Assembly (NCBI GenBank): GCA_046714355.1 | Contig: JBKKAR010000013.1 | Location: forward strand, 1 to 9,680 | From: JACDAN01 sp046714355 | GTDB lineage: Bacteria; Actinomycetota; Thermoleophilia; Gaiellales; Gaiellaceae | Direction: 5' to 3' | Length of the DNA stretch: 9,680 bases | Part shown: positions 1-7,505 of the stretch, in pieces | Numbering within the stretch: position 1 is the first letter of the stretch | Layout: the number at the start of each line of letters is the position of its first letter | Program-made: the position numbers and the translations under genes | The notes under the pieces: generated by a model | Seen by the model: only the letters and a program-made list of their open reading frames with translations | What the model was told of the DNA's origin: nothing | The model's database searches: none

Positions 1-1739
1 TGGTCGTCCGCGGGCGGCGCGTAGTTGTAGCTGTCTCCGGCGTCGCCGCCGTCCACGAGACGTCCGACCCCCTGGACGCCGTTCAGCTCGAGCGTCCCGT
101 CGGCGGCGACGCCGATCGACACCAGGCCGTTGTCGAGGCGGTTTGCGTCCACTAGGACTGGATGCTCGATCGCGCCGCTGCCCTCCACGGGCTGAACGGC
201 GGTCCAGCCGAGTGGCGGCGCCGGCACCTGGGCCAGCAAAGTCGTCCGGGGGCGGGCGACGATCCGAACCTCCCACTCGCCCTTCTCGGCGCCCGTCGCG
301 ATCTCGAGCTCGTGCTTGAGCTCGTCGATGTCCAGCCAGATCGGGTCGTCCTCCTCGTCGACGTTGAACGTCACCCGCCGGTCCTCGACCGTCATGCCGT
401 TCAGCCGCCGCGCGAAGAGCTCGCGGCCATGCAGCCGGCGGCGGAGCCACTCCTGGACGTCCGCGCTCGGAACCTGCTCGATGTGAACCAGGGGCTCGTT
501 CCGGCGGACCTCCTGCGTCGCGACCAGGCTTCCGTCGTGGAGCTCGAGCGCGATCTCCTTCCACTCGGCCGGGACGGCGAGCTCCAGCTTCACGAGTCCA
601 GAGCGTCCGCAGGGCGACGGGTTGAAGGCGGCGACCGAGCCGAGCGGAGCCTTCCGCGCCGCCAGTCGCGCCGCCTCCTCCGCGAGCCCCATTCCGATCT
701 GCTCCGCTTCGGCGCAGCGGACGAGCACCTGGGCCGAGACCTCGTCGACGGAGCAGCCGCAGATCGAGTCGTGCGCCGAGTTCTCGATCACCCGCCGCCA
801 GGCCAGGTCGAGGAGGCGGTCCGGCCACTTCTCCCCGTACAGCGCCTGGAACGGCTCCGCGTACCGGGTCAACGCCCGCTCGGCCCGAGCCATCGCCACT
901 TTCAGGTCGAGCCGCGCCGACAGCGTTCCCATGAGCATGTTGGCCCGGGCGCTCGAGCGGAGCTCGCCGGTCCAGCGTGGTAGACGCGGCCGTCCGTTCG
1001 CGCTCTCGAGGTAGGTCACCAGCGTGGAGAGCTCCACGGCGGCCCCGCTCTCGTCGACGACGTCCGCGAGCTCGGGAAGCGGTTCCATGTGGTCGGTTCC
1101 GTACATCGCCAGCACCGGGTCGCCGCCGTAGAAGGCGTGCAGCGACTCGTGCACGGCCTCGAGCCGGTGCGCCAGCCGCCCCGGGACGTCCAGGAGGGAC
1201 GCGCCGTTCCCGTAGCCGTGCGGCAGGTATTCCGTCCGCACGGACGAGCCGTCCGGCGACTCCCACTCGAAGGCGTGCGACTCGATCGCTGCCGGCACCC
1301 CGCGCCAGACGACCGCCTGCTCGATCCCTGCCCTCCGGAGGATCTGCGGCATCTGCGCGACGTGGCCGAACATGTCCGGCAGATAGCCCACGGCCATCGC
1401 CCCGCCGAGCTCGGCGCCGCGTCGCTGCCCGTACTCGAGGTTCCGCACGATCGTCTCGCCGGAGACGAGGAACTCGTCCATGAGCACCTGCCACGGCCCG
1501 ATCGCGAGCCGGCCTTCCTCGACGAGCAGCCGGATCCGCGGCTCTGCCTCGGGCCGCACCTCGAGGTAGTCGTCGAGGGTCGCCAGCTGCCCGTCGAGCG
1601 TAAAGCGGTATCGCTTGTCGGCCTCCATCAGGTCGAGGAGCCGGTCGACGAGACCGACGAGCTGAAGCCGGAAGCGCTGGAACGGGAGGTACCACTCCCG
1701 GTCCCAGTGGGTGTGTGGAACGAGGTGTACGACCGCCAA
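1..1739 (-). CDS. Family 38 alpha-mannosidase, MngB-like (3' end outside window)
   Basis: This is a retaining, zinc-dependent GH38 alpha-mannosidase that hydrolyses alpha-mannosides. No signal peptide is visible, so it should act in the cytoplasm. The first 579 residues are present; bacterial GH38 enzymes usually have about 850-1000, so the rest lies beyond the left edge. Residues 5-16 (VHLVPHTHWDREW region) hold the zinc ligands His11 and Asp13. The GYLPDMFG motif (118-125) holds the expected nucleophile Asp122. The NSAHDSICGCS motif (320-330) holds zinc ligand His323. Around residue 570 a GDSYNYAP motif matches the beta-sandwich part of MngB (GDEYDYSP, recalled from the E. coli protein). 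The start is taken as TTG at 1739: it lies 12 bases after the permease stop, which is in the same frame, and no other start codon precedes the conserved N-terminus. No clear ribosome binding site is seen. Family assignment is firm. The exact substrate (mannosylglycerate, mannobiose or another mannoside) is inference. Confidence 0.93.
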   Translation of the reverse strand, partial: MAVVHLVPHTHWDREWYLPFQRFRLQLVGLVDRLLDLMEADKRYRFTLDGQLATLDDYLEVRPEAEPRIRLLVEEGRLAIGPWQVLMDEFLVSGETIVRNLEYGQRRGAELGGAMAVGYLPDMFGHVAQMPQILRRAGIEQAVVWRGVPAAIESHAFEWESPDGSSVRTEYLPHGYGNGASLLDVPGRLAHRLEAVHESLHAFYGGDPVLAMYGTDHMEPLPELADVVDESGAAVELSTLVTYLESANGRPRLPRWTGELRSSARANMLMGTLSARLDLKVAMARAERALTRYAEPFQALYGEKWPDRLLDLAWRRVIENSAHDSICGCSVDEVSAQVLVRCAEAEQIGMGLAEEAARLAARKAPLGSVAAFNPSPCGRSGLVKLELAVPAEWKEIALELHDGSLVATQEVRRNEPLVHIEQVPSADVQEWLRRRLHGRELFARRLNGMTVEDRRVTFNVDEEDDPIWLDIDELKHELEIATGAEKGEWEVRIVARPRTTLLAQVPAPPLGWTAVQPVEGSGAIEHPVLVDANRLDNGLVSIGVAADGTLELNGVQGVGRLVDGGDAGDSYNYAPPADD

Positions 1740-1751
1740 GGCGGGCGGACT

Positions 1752-2636
1752 CTATTTCACGGAGCCGGCCAGGAGACCCTGGACGAAGTACCGCTGCAGG
1801 GCAAAGAAGACGGCCAGCGGGACGATCATCAACAGGAACGCGCCCGCGCTGAGCAGGTGCCACTCGCCGCCGTAGGTCGTCTGCATCTGGTTGATTCGCA
1901 CCGTCATCGGAAGCAGATCGCCGTTCTGGATGAAGATGATCGACATCAGCAGGTCGTTCCAGACCCAGAGGAACTGGAAGATCCCGAACGAGGCAAGCGC
2001 TGGCACGGAAAGTGGAAGGACGACCTTCAGGAAGATCCGCAGGTTCGACGCCCCGTCGACCCTGGCCGCTTCGATCAGGTCGCGCGGCATCGTGATGAAG
2101 AAGTTCCGAAGCAGGAAGATCCCGAGCGGCAGACCGAACGCCGTGTGCGCGAGCCAGATGCCGCCGAACCCGTTGGCGACGCCTAGATCCCGGAAGATTC
2201 GCAGCAGTGGGACGAGCGCCATCTGCACCGGCACGACCATCAGGGCGACGATCAGCAGGAAGATCGTGTCCCGGAAGGGGAACGAGATCCAGGAGAAGGC
2301 GTAGGCGGCGGCGGCCGCGATCGCGAGCGGCAGGAGTGTGGACGGGATCGTGATGATGATGCTGTTGACGAACGCCTTGTCCATGTTGGCTCGGTTCAGG
2401 ACCTCGCTGTAGTTGTGGAGCGTGAAGCTCCACTCGGTGAGGGAGCTCCACCAGCTGGAGGCCTGGATGTCGCCGCGCGGTCGGAACGACGTCACCGCCA
2501 GGCCGACCGTGGGCACGAGCCAGATGAAGGCGACGAGAAGCAGCCCCAGATGCACGGGCGCGCGCGAGATGAACTTGACCAGCCGCGCGCTGGGCGTCGC
2601 TGCCTGCGGCCGGACCGCTGCTTCGGCGGTGGCCAT
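1752..2636 (-). CDS. Carbohydrate ABC transporter permease, MalG/AglG type
   Basis: Inner-membrane permease of the CUT1 sugar importer family, second of a heterodimer with the gene just upstream. It has 294 residues, the usual MalG size. Residues 1-27 are a cytoplasmic N-terminus. Six hydrophobic segments follow, at roughly 28-50, 90-114, 124-146, 155-180, 205-235 and 261-285. The EAA loop that docks on the ATPase is at about 184-208 (DLIEAARVDGASN, ending in LP). The GDIQASSWW stretch after the first membrane segment and FLWVWNDLL near 222-230 recall AglG alpha-glucoside permeases, from memory of that family. The start is ATG at 2636, whose A is also the last base of the upstream TGA stop (TGATG), indicating translational coupling. 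The frame stays open upstream to 2921, but that part overlaps conserved MalF coding sequence and is not used. Confidence 0.93.
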   Translation of the reverse strand: MATAEAAVRPQAATPSARLVKFISRAPVHLGLLLVAFIWLVPTVGLAVTSFRPRGDIQASSWWSSLTEWSFTLHNYSEVLNRANMDKAFVNSIIITIPSTLLPLAIAAAAAYAFSWISFPFRDTIFLLIVALMVVPVQMALVPLLRIFRDLGVANGFGGIWLAHTAFGLPLGIFLLRNFFITMPRDLIEAARVDGASNLRIFLKVVLPLSVPALASFGIFQFLWVWNDLLMSIIFIQNGDLLPMTVRINQMQTTYGGEWHLLSAGAFLLMIVPLAVFFALQRYFVQGLLAGSVK

Positions 2637-3595
2637 CAACCGGTCACCCGCTCGCTCCGGAACCGGCGGATGTTGAACGCCATGATCGGGATGATCAGGA
2701 GCATCATCACGACGGCGATCGCCGCGGCGTAGCCGCCCTCGCCGTTGCCGAACTCGTCGACCATCGTGACGGCGATCACCTCGCTCGACCCGCCAGGCCC
2801 GCCTCCGGTCATCACGTAGATGAGGTCGAAGACCTTGATCACGTTGATCAGGAGCCAGACGGCGACGACGGCGATGGGAAGGGAAAGGAGCGGCAGCTGG
2901 ATGCGCCGGAAGATGTCCCACTCGCTCGCACCGTCGGTCCGGGCGGCCTCGATGACCTCCTCCGAGATGCCCTTGAGAGCTGCCGAGAGCACGACCATCG
3001 CGAACCCGGTCGACGCCCAGACGTAGGCAAAGATCAGCGCGTAGTTCACGGTGTCGGCCCGCCCGAACCAGGCGATCGGGTCGGAGCCCAGAGTCGTGAC
3101 GAAGGCGTTCAGCGAGCCGAGCTTCGGATCGGGCTCATAGACGAACTTCCAGATGATCGCGACCGCGGTGGCCGCGATCGCCATCGGGACGAAGACGATC
3201 GACTTCATCACCGCCTCGTACCGGACACGGGCGGCGAGCACCGCGATCAGCAGTCCGAGGAGCAGCGAAAGCGAGGTGTACAGGATCATCCACTTGACGT
3301 TGTTGACGAGGGCGCCGCTCGGCGGGAACTCTTCGAGGTTGAGGAAGCCCTTGTCCCTCGTGAACATCCGCGTGTAGTTGTCGAAGCCGATCCAGCGCGT
3401 GACCTCGAGGCGCGAGTTGAGGTTGCCGAAGCTGTAGATGATCGTCCGGATCATCGGGTAGACGATCAGGACGACGAGGAGTAGCAGGGCCGGCCCGATG
3501 AAGAGGAACGCCTGCCAACCCTGGCGCTTGAAGATCGACGGCAGCCGCCGTCCCCGGGGTCTACCGACTGGTCCGGGGACGGCGGTGCTGCTCAA
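2636..3595 (-). CDS. Carbohydrate ABC transporter permease, MalF/AglF type
   Basis: Inner-membrane permease of the same CUT1 sugar importer, 319 residues. A basic N-terminal stretch (residues 11-25, rich in Arg/Lys) precedes the first membrane segment (about 28-50). Further hydrophobic segments lie near 100-121, 131-151, 185-206, 238-262 and 288-308. The EAA loop is at about 212-235 (EEVIEAARTDGASEW, ending in LP). The segments FVPMAIAATAVAIIWKFVY (135-153) and GFAMVVLSAALKGI (197-210) look like AglF permeases of alpha-glucoside importers. The protein lacks the large periplasmic P2 loop of enterobacterial MalF. The start is TTG at 3595, one codon after the binding-protein TAA stop and in the same frame, so no upstream start exists and no ATG or GTG occurs before the first membrane segment. 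There is no strong ribosome binding site, so translation probably depends on coupling to the upstream gene. Confidence 0.92.
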   Translation of the reverse strand: MSSTAVPGPVGRPRGRRLPSIFKRQGWQAFLFIGPALLLLVVLIVYPMIRTIIYSFGNLNSRLEVTRWIGFDNYTRMFTRDKGFLNLEEFPPSGALVNNVKWMILYTSLSLLLGLLIAVLAARVRYEAVMKSIVFVPMAIAATAVAIIWKFVYEPDPKLGSLNAFVTTLGSDPIAWFGRADTVNYALIFAYVWASTGFAMVVLSAALKGISEEVIEAARTDGASEWDIFRRIQLPLLSLPIAVVAVWLLINVIKVFDLIYVMTGGGPGGSSEVIAVTMVDEFGNGEGGYAAAIAVVMMLLIIPIMAFNIRRFRSERVTG

Positions 3596-3598
3596 CCG

Positions 3599-4903
3599 TT
3601 ACTTGGCTGCGAAGGCGCTCTCCGCCTCCGTCTGGTAGTCGTCGAGGAGCGAGTCCATGTTGTCCGGGCTCTTGACGATGTTCTGGAGAAGCGTCCCGAA
3701 GTCCTGGCCGAGCGTGCCTGGCAGGAGGTCGGAGCCGTCGAAGAGGAACGACTCGGCGTTCTTCAGCTGGTCGGCCTCCTTGGCGACGAGCTCGTTCGGA
3801 TAATCGCCGGCCGTCACGCCCTTGTTGGGGGACGCGATCGCGCCGGTCGAGACCCAGACCTTGCCCGCCGCGGGCGTGGAGAGGTACTCGATCAGCTTCG
3901 CGACGTCCTCGTTGTTGACGAACGCTGCCGCGACGTCACCTCCGCCGACGAGCGGGTTGCCGTTGGCCTCGTCGATCATCGGCCACGGGAAGAAGTCGAT
4001 GTCCTCCCCGACCTTCAGGTCTGGATTGACGTCGCCGAGCGCGATGCCGCCGACGAAGCCGCCCTCCATGTACATCTCGGCGACGGGGTTCTTGCTGAAC
4101 ACCCGGCCGATGCCGTCGACGAAGCCGATGCCGAGCGCGGTGTCGATGCCGCCGGCGACGTACTTGTCGTTGACGATCTTCGTCATCTCGGTCAACGCGT
4201 CCTTGACCGTCTGGTCATTGAACGGGAGGTCGCCGTTGAAGAGCTTCGTGTAGTTGTCGCCTCCGGCTTGGCGGGCGTAGATGTTCTCGAACCAGTCCGT
4301 CAGGGTCCACGAGTTGTCGCGGCCCTGCGCGCCGACCGCCCAGGGCTTCTTGCCCTTGCTGTTGTACTGCTCTGTGATGTCGAGCAGCGCATCCCAGGTC
4401 GTCGGGATCTCGAAGCTGTTCTCCCGGAACGAGTTGGGCTTGTACCAGATGACGCTCTTCGAGTTCGCCTTGGCGACGACGCCGTAGAGCTTGTCGTCGA
4501 CGGTCGCCAGGCTCGTCCAGGTGTCGCTGTAGTTGCCGTTGATCTCCTCCGGGTCGAGTCCGAGATCTTCCAGCGCGATCAGCGACTCGTCCCGAGCGAG
4601 CTCGGCGACTACGCCCGGGCGCGGGATGACGCCGACTTCGGGTGGGTTCCCGGACGCGAGCCTGGTCCGGATGAACGGGAGGAAGTCGCGGACCGACTCG
4701 TACTTCGTCTCGATGCCCGTGTCCTGCGTGAACTGGGTGAGGACCTTCTGGAACGCCTCCTGCTCGCTTCCACCCCAGAGCGAGAAGACGGTGACAGTCC
4801 CGTCTCCCTTCGCAGTTCCGCCGCCGTCGTCCCCACCGCACGCCCCTAGTCCAAGCGCCATCGCGGCCAGGACGGCAGCTGGAATGAACCACCGTCGTTT
4901 CAT
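3599..4903 (-). CDS. Sugar ABC transporter solute-binding lipoprotein, AglE-like
   Basis: Extracellular solute-binding protein of family 1, which captures the sugar and delivers it to the two permeases encoded downstream. It has 434 residues. A lipoprotein signal peptide occupies residues 1-21 (positive KRR, hydrophobic core, lipobox LGAC) with lipidated Cys22, followed by a GGDDGGG linker. The mature part opens with the TVTVFSLWGG strand typical of the family. SVIWYKPNSF (150-159) is the usual hinge-side motif, and FLFDGSDLLPGTLGQ near the C-terminus resembles AglE-type alpha-glucoside binding proteins. ATG at 4903 overlaps the ATPase stop by 4 bases (ATGA) and has the best ribosome binding site in the window, AAAGGAG with 7-base spacing. 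The sugar bound cannot be read from the sequence; the neighbouring alpha-mannosidase points to an alpha-mannoside rather than a glucoside. Confidence 0.93.
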   Translation of the reverse strand: MKRRWFIPAAVLAAMALGLGACGGDDGGGTAKGDGTVTVFSLWGGSEQEAFQKVLTQFTQDTGIETKYESVRDFLPFIRTRLASGNPPEVGVIPRPGVVAELARDESLIALEDLGLDPEEINGNYSDTWTSLATVDDKLYGVVAKANSKSVIWYKPNSFRENSFEIPTTWDALLDITEQYNSKGKKPWAVGAQGRDNSWTLTDWFENIYARQAGGDNYTKLFNGDLPFNDQTVKDALTEMTKIVNDKYVAGGIDTALGIGFVDGIGRVFSKNPVAEMYMEGGFVGGIALGDVNPDLKVGEDIDFFPWPMIDEANGNPLVGGGDVAAAFVNNEDVAKLIEYLSTPAAGKVWVSTGAIASPNKGVTAGDYPNELVAKEADQLKNAESFLFDGSDLLPGTLGQDFGTLLQNIVKSPDNMDSLLDDYQTEAESAFAAK

Positions 4904-6129
4904 GTCGAAGCTCCTTTCGTGTCACTTCCGTCGTAGATGGCCAGGCCTGTGTCCGGATCGAAGAAGTGGAGGGCGCGGGTGTCGACGGCGACCTCGGCGT
5001 CCGAGCCCGTCTTGAGCTTCGAGTCTGCGCTGAAGCGGCCGACCACCACGGCCCGGTTCACGTCGCCCCCTTGGAGGGCCTCGGCGGTCGTGCCGGCGTC
5101 CTCGGCGAGCTCCTTGACCTCCTGCGTCATCGCGGGCCGCGCGTCGATCGCCAGGTGCACCATCAGCTCGGAGCCCAGCGCCTCGCGCAGCTCGACATGT
5201 CCCTTGAGCCGACGGTCCGCCGGGTTGTCGCGGGCGATTGAGGCGTCCTCGAGGTGCTCCGGCCGGATTCCGACGACCACCTTCTTGCCCTCGAAGGAGC
5301 GGAGGGCTGGCCGCGCCGAAAGATTCTCGTCGTCGAGCTTCAGCCGCGCCCCGCCGAGTACCGTCGCGAGGCCGCCGTCTTCACGCTCGAGCGTGGCCTC
5401 GACGAGATTCATCGCCGGCGAGCCGATGAAGCCGCCGACGAAGAGGTTGAGCGGGCGGTCATAGAGCTCCTGTGGCGGGGCGACCTGTTGGAGCTGGCCC
5501 TTGCGCATGACGGCCACGCGGTCCCCCATAGTCATGGCCTCGACCTGGTCGTGCGTGACGTAGATCGTCGTGACACCGAGGGTGCGCTGCAGCTTGCTGA
5601 TCTCCGCCCGCATCTGGACGCGGAGCTTCGCGTCCAGGTTCGAGAGCGGCTCGTCCATCAGGAACGCCGCCGGCTGGCGCACGATCGCGCGTCCCATTGC
5701 CACCCGTTGCCGCTGGCCGCCCGAGAGGGCGCGTGGCTTGCGGTCGAGCAGCGCCTCGAGGTCGAGGATGCGCGCCGCCTCGCGGACGCGCTTGTCGATC
5801 TCGGTCTTGCTTTCCTTGCGCAGCCGGAGGCTGAACGCGATGTTGTCGAAGACCGTGAGGTGCGGGTAGAGCGCGTAGCTCTGGAAGACCATCGCGATGT
5901 CCCGGTCGCGCGAAGCCATCTGGTTGACGACCCGCTCGCCGATCCGGATCTCGCCTTCCGAGATGTCCTCGAGGCCGGCGACCATTCGCAGCGCCGTCGT
6001 CTTGCCGCAGCCCGACGGGCCGACCAGAACCATGAATTCTCCGTCGTCGGCCTCGAGGGTCAGGTCGGAGACCGCCCGAGTGCCGTCGGCGAATACCTTT
6101 GCAACCTCTGAGAAAGTGACCTCGGCCAA
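4900..6129 (-). CDS. Sugar ABC transporter ATPase, UgpC/MalK type
   Basis: Cytoplasmic ATPase that powers the sugar importer encoded immediately downstream. It has 409 residues. The nucleotide-binding domain shows Walker A GPSGCGKTT (37-45), Q-loop Gln83 in VFQSYALYPH, signature LSGGQRQR (135-142), Walker B FLMDEP with catalytic Glu160, D-loop SNLDAK and switch His193. From about residue 235 (GFIGSPAMNLVEA) the MalK/UgpC regulatory TOBE domain follows, ending in a HFFDPDTGLAIYD motif. It is about 40 residues longer than E. coli MalK; an insertion around 325-370 accounts for this and, as I recall, is common in actinobacterial homologues. The start is TTG at 6129, 18 bases after the NCS1 permease stop and in its frame; the nearest Shine-Dalgarno match (AAGGA) is 15 bases away, longer than ideal. 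Having its own ATPase suggests the importer does not depend on a shared MsiK-type protein, though such ATPases can serve several importers. Confidence 0.93.
   Translation of the reverse strand: MAEVTFSEVAKVFADGTRAVSDLTLEADDGEFMVLVGPSGCGKTTALRMVAGLEDISEGEIRIGERVVNQMASRDRDIAMVFQSYALYPHLTVFDNIAFSLRLRKESKTEIDKRVREAARILDLEALLDRKPRALSGGQRQRVAMGRAIVRQPAAFLMDEPLSNLDAKLRVQMRAEISKLQRTLGVTTIYVTHDQVEAMTMGDRVAVMRKGQLQQVAPPQELYDRPLNLFVGGFIGSPAMNLVEATLEREDGGLATVLGGARLKLDDENLSARPALRSFEGKKVVVGIRPEHLEDASIARDNPADRRLKGHVELREALGSELMVHLAIDARPAMTQEVKELAEDAGTTAEALQGGDVNRAVVVGRFSADSKLKTGSDAEVAVDTRALHFFDPDTGLAIYDGSDTKGAST
4911..4917 (-). promoter_or_regulatory. Strong ribosome binding site for the sugar-binding lipoprotein
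   Basis: The minus strand reads AAAGGAG, then seven bases, then ATG at 4903. The site lies inside the last codons of the ATPase gene. It is the only close match to the Shine-Dalgarno consensus at good spacing that I found in front of a gene here, and it supports both the ATG choice and higher translation of the binding protein than of its neighbours. Confidence 0.75.
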
Positions 6130-6147
6130 GTTTCTTACGGCCGATCC

Positions 6148-7494
6148 TTACCACTTTGAAGCAGGTTGGGGCAACCGGGACCCAAGCGAGCCGAGGCCGA
6201 GAGCGAGAGCAAAGGAGGCCGCGAAGCTCGGAAGCGAAGCCCCGATCCCGAGGGTTTGTTGGCGCGTCTCCTCGACGATGTCAACCCACCACGAGGGTCC
6301 GAGCGGCGGCTCGTGGAGCCAGTGGTAGAGAGCGAACCCGACGAGCCAGGCGAGCAGCATCTCGGGCCGCCAGGCAGGAGCGTCGAAGATCTGCGAGCGG
6401 GTGTAGCGGGCGCCGGACCGCAGCCAGTCCGCGAGCAGCACGCCGAAGAGCGGGACGAAGAAGGAGCCCAGGAGGAGCAGGAACGACTCGTAGTTCCGCA
6501 GCTCGACGAGGAGCGCACCGACGGTGGCGAGCGTCGCCACGAAAACGACGAGCACGCGCTGCTGGGCTTGCGCGAACACGTTCTGCAGCGAGACGGCGGC
6601 GGAGTAGACGTTGGCGAACGCCTCGTCGGTCTCGTCCACGGTCACCGCGAGCAGCGCGAGCGCGGCGGCGAAGCCGGCGGCGGCCACGGACGGCGGGATG
6701 TCGACGGGGTCGCTCAGGCCGCGGTCGAGGACGAGGAAGACTCCGAGTGCGAGCATCCACGTCGCGCCGATGAAGTAGCCGCCGCCCGCACCCCAGAACG
6801 CCGACCGCCGGTCGCGGGAGAACCGCGTGTAGTCGGCGACGAGCGGCACCCAGGAGACGGTGATCGCGATCACCAGGTCCACGCCTAGCCAGAACGAGGA
6901 TCCACCCGCGGCCGGGGCCTCCCAGAGCGCGCGGACGTCGGCTTCGGAGAGGGCCCACCAGCTCAGGTAGAGCAGCGAGGCGAGGACGACCCAGACGCCG
7001 TACCGGCGGAGCACCTTGCGCACGAAGCCCACAGGCCCGAGGAGGGCGAGCACGGCGGCGAGGACGCCGAAGAAGATCGTCCACGCCGGCCGAGCCTTGA
7101 TGCCGAAGACCTCGTCCGAGAGTGCACTCGCGGCAGCCGCGATGATGATCAGCTCGAATGTCGCCCAGCCCAGGCACTGGAGCGCGTTCAGCGCGGTGGG
7201 GACGTAGGAGCCGCGGCGTCCGAGCGGCGCCCGGAGCAGGACCATCGAGGGCACTCGGGCGTCGGCGCCGATCAGCCCGGCGGTGCCGACCATCACGTTC
7301 CCGATCAGGCCGCCGACGACGATCGCGAGCAGTGCGTCGCGGAGGGTCAGCGCCGGGACGAGCAGCGCCCCGATCACAAGCACGAGCAGCGAGACGCCGA
7401 GATTCCCCCAGAGGACGGTCAGATCGGCGAGACCAAGGGATCGGAGCCGCTCGGGAACGGGGTCGATGCCCCAGGCAGGCGTCCGGTCGTCCAT
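6148..7494 (-). CDS. NCS1-family permease (cytosine/purine/hydroxymethylpyrimidine type)
   Basis: Cation-coupled inner-membrane transporter of the nucleobase-cation-symport-1 family (CodB/CytX-like). It has 448 residues and about twelve hydrophobic segments. Family features visible are the N-terminal WGNLGVSLLVLVIGALLVP segment (29-47), the ALNALQCLGWATFELI segment (101-116), the SWVPLVADYTRFSRD loop (214-228), the ANVYSAAVSLQNV segment (294-306) and LLGSFFVPLFGVLLADWL (341-358). The last two are reminiscent of CytX, the presumed hydroxymethylpyrimidine (thiamine precursor) transporter, but cytosine, purine or allantoin transport cannot be excluded. The start is ATG at 7494, 11 bases after the modC stop, with no clear ribosome binding site. 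The stop at 6148 is 18 bases before the sugar ATPase. No thiamine, purine or pyrimidine gene is in view to decide the substrate. Confidence 0.87.
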   Translation of the reverse strand: MDDRTPAWGIDPVPERLRSLGLADLTVLWGNLGVSLLVLVIGALLVPALTLRDALLAIVVGGLIGNVMVGTAGLIGADARVPSMVLLRAPLGRRGSYVPTALNALQCLGWATFELIIIAAAASALSDEVFGIKARPAWTIFFGVLAAVLALLGPVGFVRKVLRRYGVWVVLASLLYLSWWALSEADVRALWEAPAAGGSSFWLGVDLVIAITVSWVPLVADYTRFSRDRRSAFWGAGGGYFIGATWMLALGVFLVLDRGLSDPVDIPPSVAAAGFAAALALLAVTVDETDEAFANVYSAAVSLQNVFAQAQQRVLVVFVATLATVGALLVELRNYESFLLLLGSFFVPLFGVLLADWLRSGARYTRSQIFDAPAWRPEMLLAWLVGFALYHWLHEPPLGPSWWVDIVEETRQQTLGIGASLPSFAASFALALGLGSLGSRLPQPASKW

Positions 7495-7505
7495 TCGCGG
7501 CGACT

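Noticed and set aside
162..983. Plus-strand open frame (273 codons) opposite the GH38 gene
   Set aside because: Arg/Pro/Leu-rich translation without domains. The minus strand is an uninterrupted GH38 with catalytic residues.
1089..2186. Long plus-strand open frame (365 codons) opposite the GH38 and MalG genes
   Set aside because: Composition is Arg/Glu/Asp/Pro-rich with no recognisable domain. It spans the junction of two well-supported minus-strand genes and is a typical antisense shadow of GC-rich coding sequence.
2637..2921. N-terminal extension of the MalG-type permease to 389 residues
   Set aside because: It overlaps the conserved C-terminal part of the MalF-type permease in another frame. 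The ATG at 2636 forms a standard TGATG junction and gives the family's usual length.
5254..6111. Plus-strand open frame (285 codons) opposite the sugar ATPase
   Set aside because: Low-complexity charged translation with no family features. The opposite strand encodes a complete ATPase with all motifs.
6130..6147. Search for a terminator or promoter in the gap between the NCS1 permease and the sugar ATPase
   Set aside because: The 18-base gap holds no inverted repeat, T-run or promoter hexamers.
6166..6888. Plus-strand open frame (240 codons) opposite the NCS1 permease
   Set aside because: Charged, repetitive Glu/Arg/Gly translation; an antisense shadow of a hydrophobic membrane protein gene.
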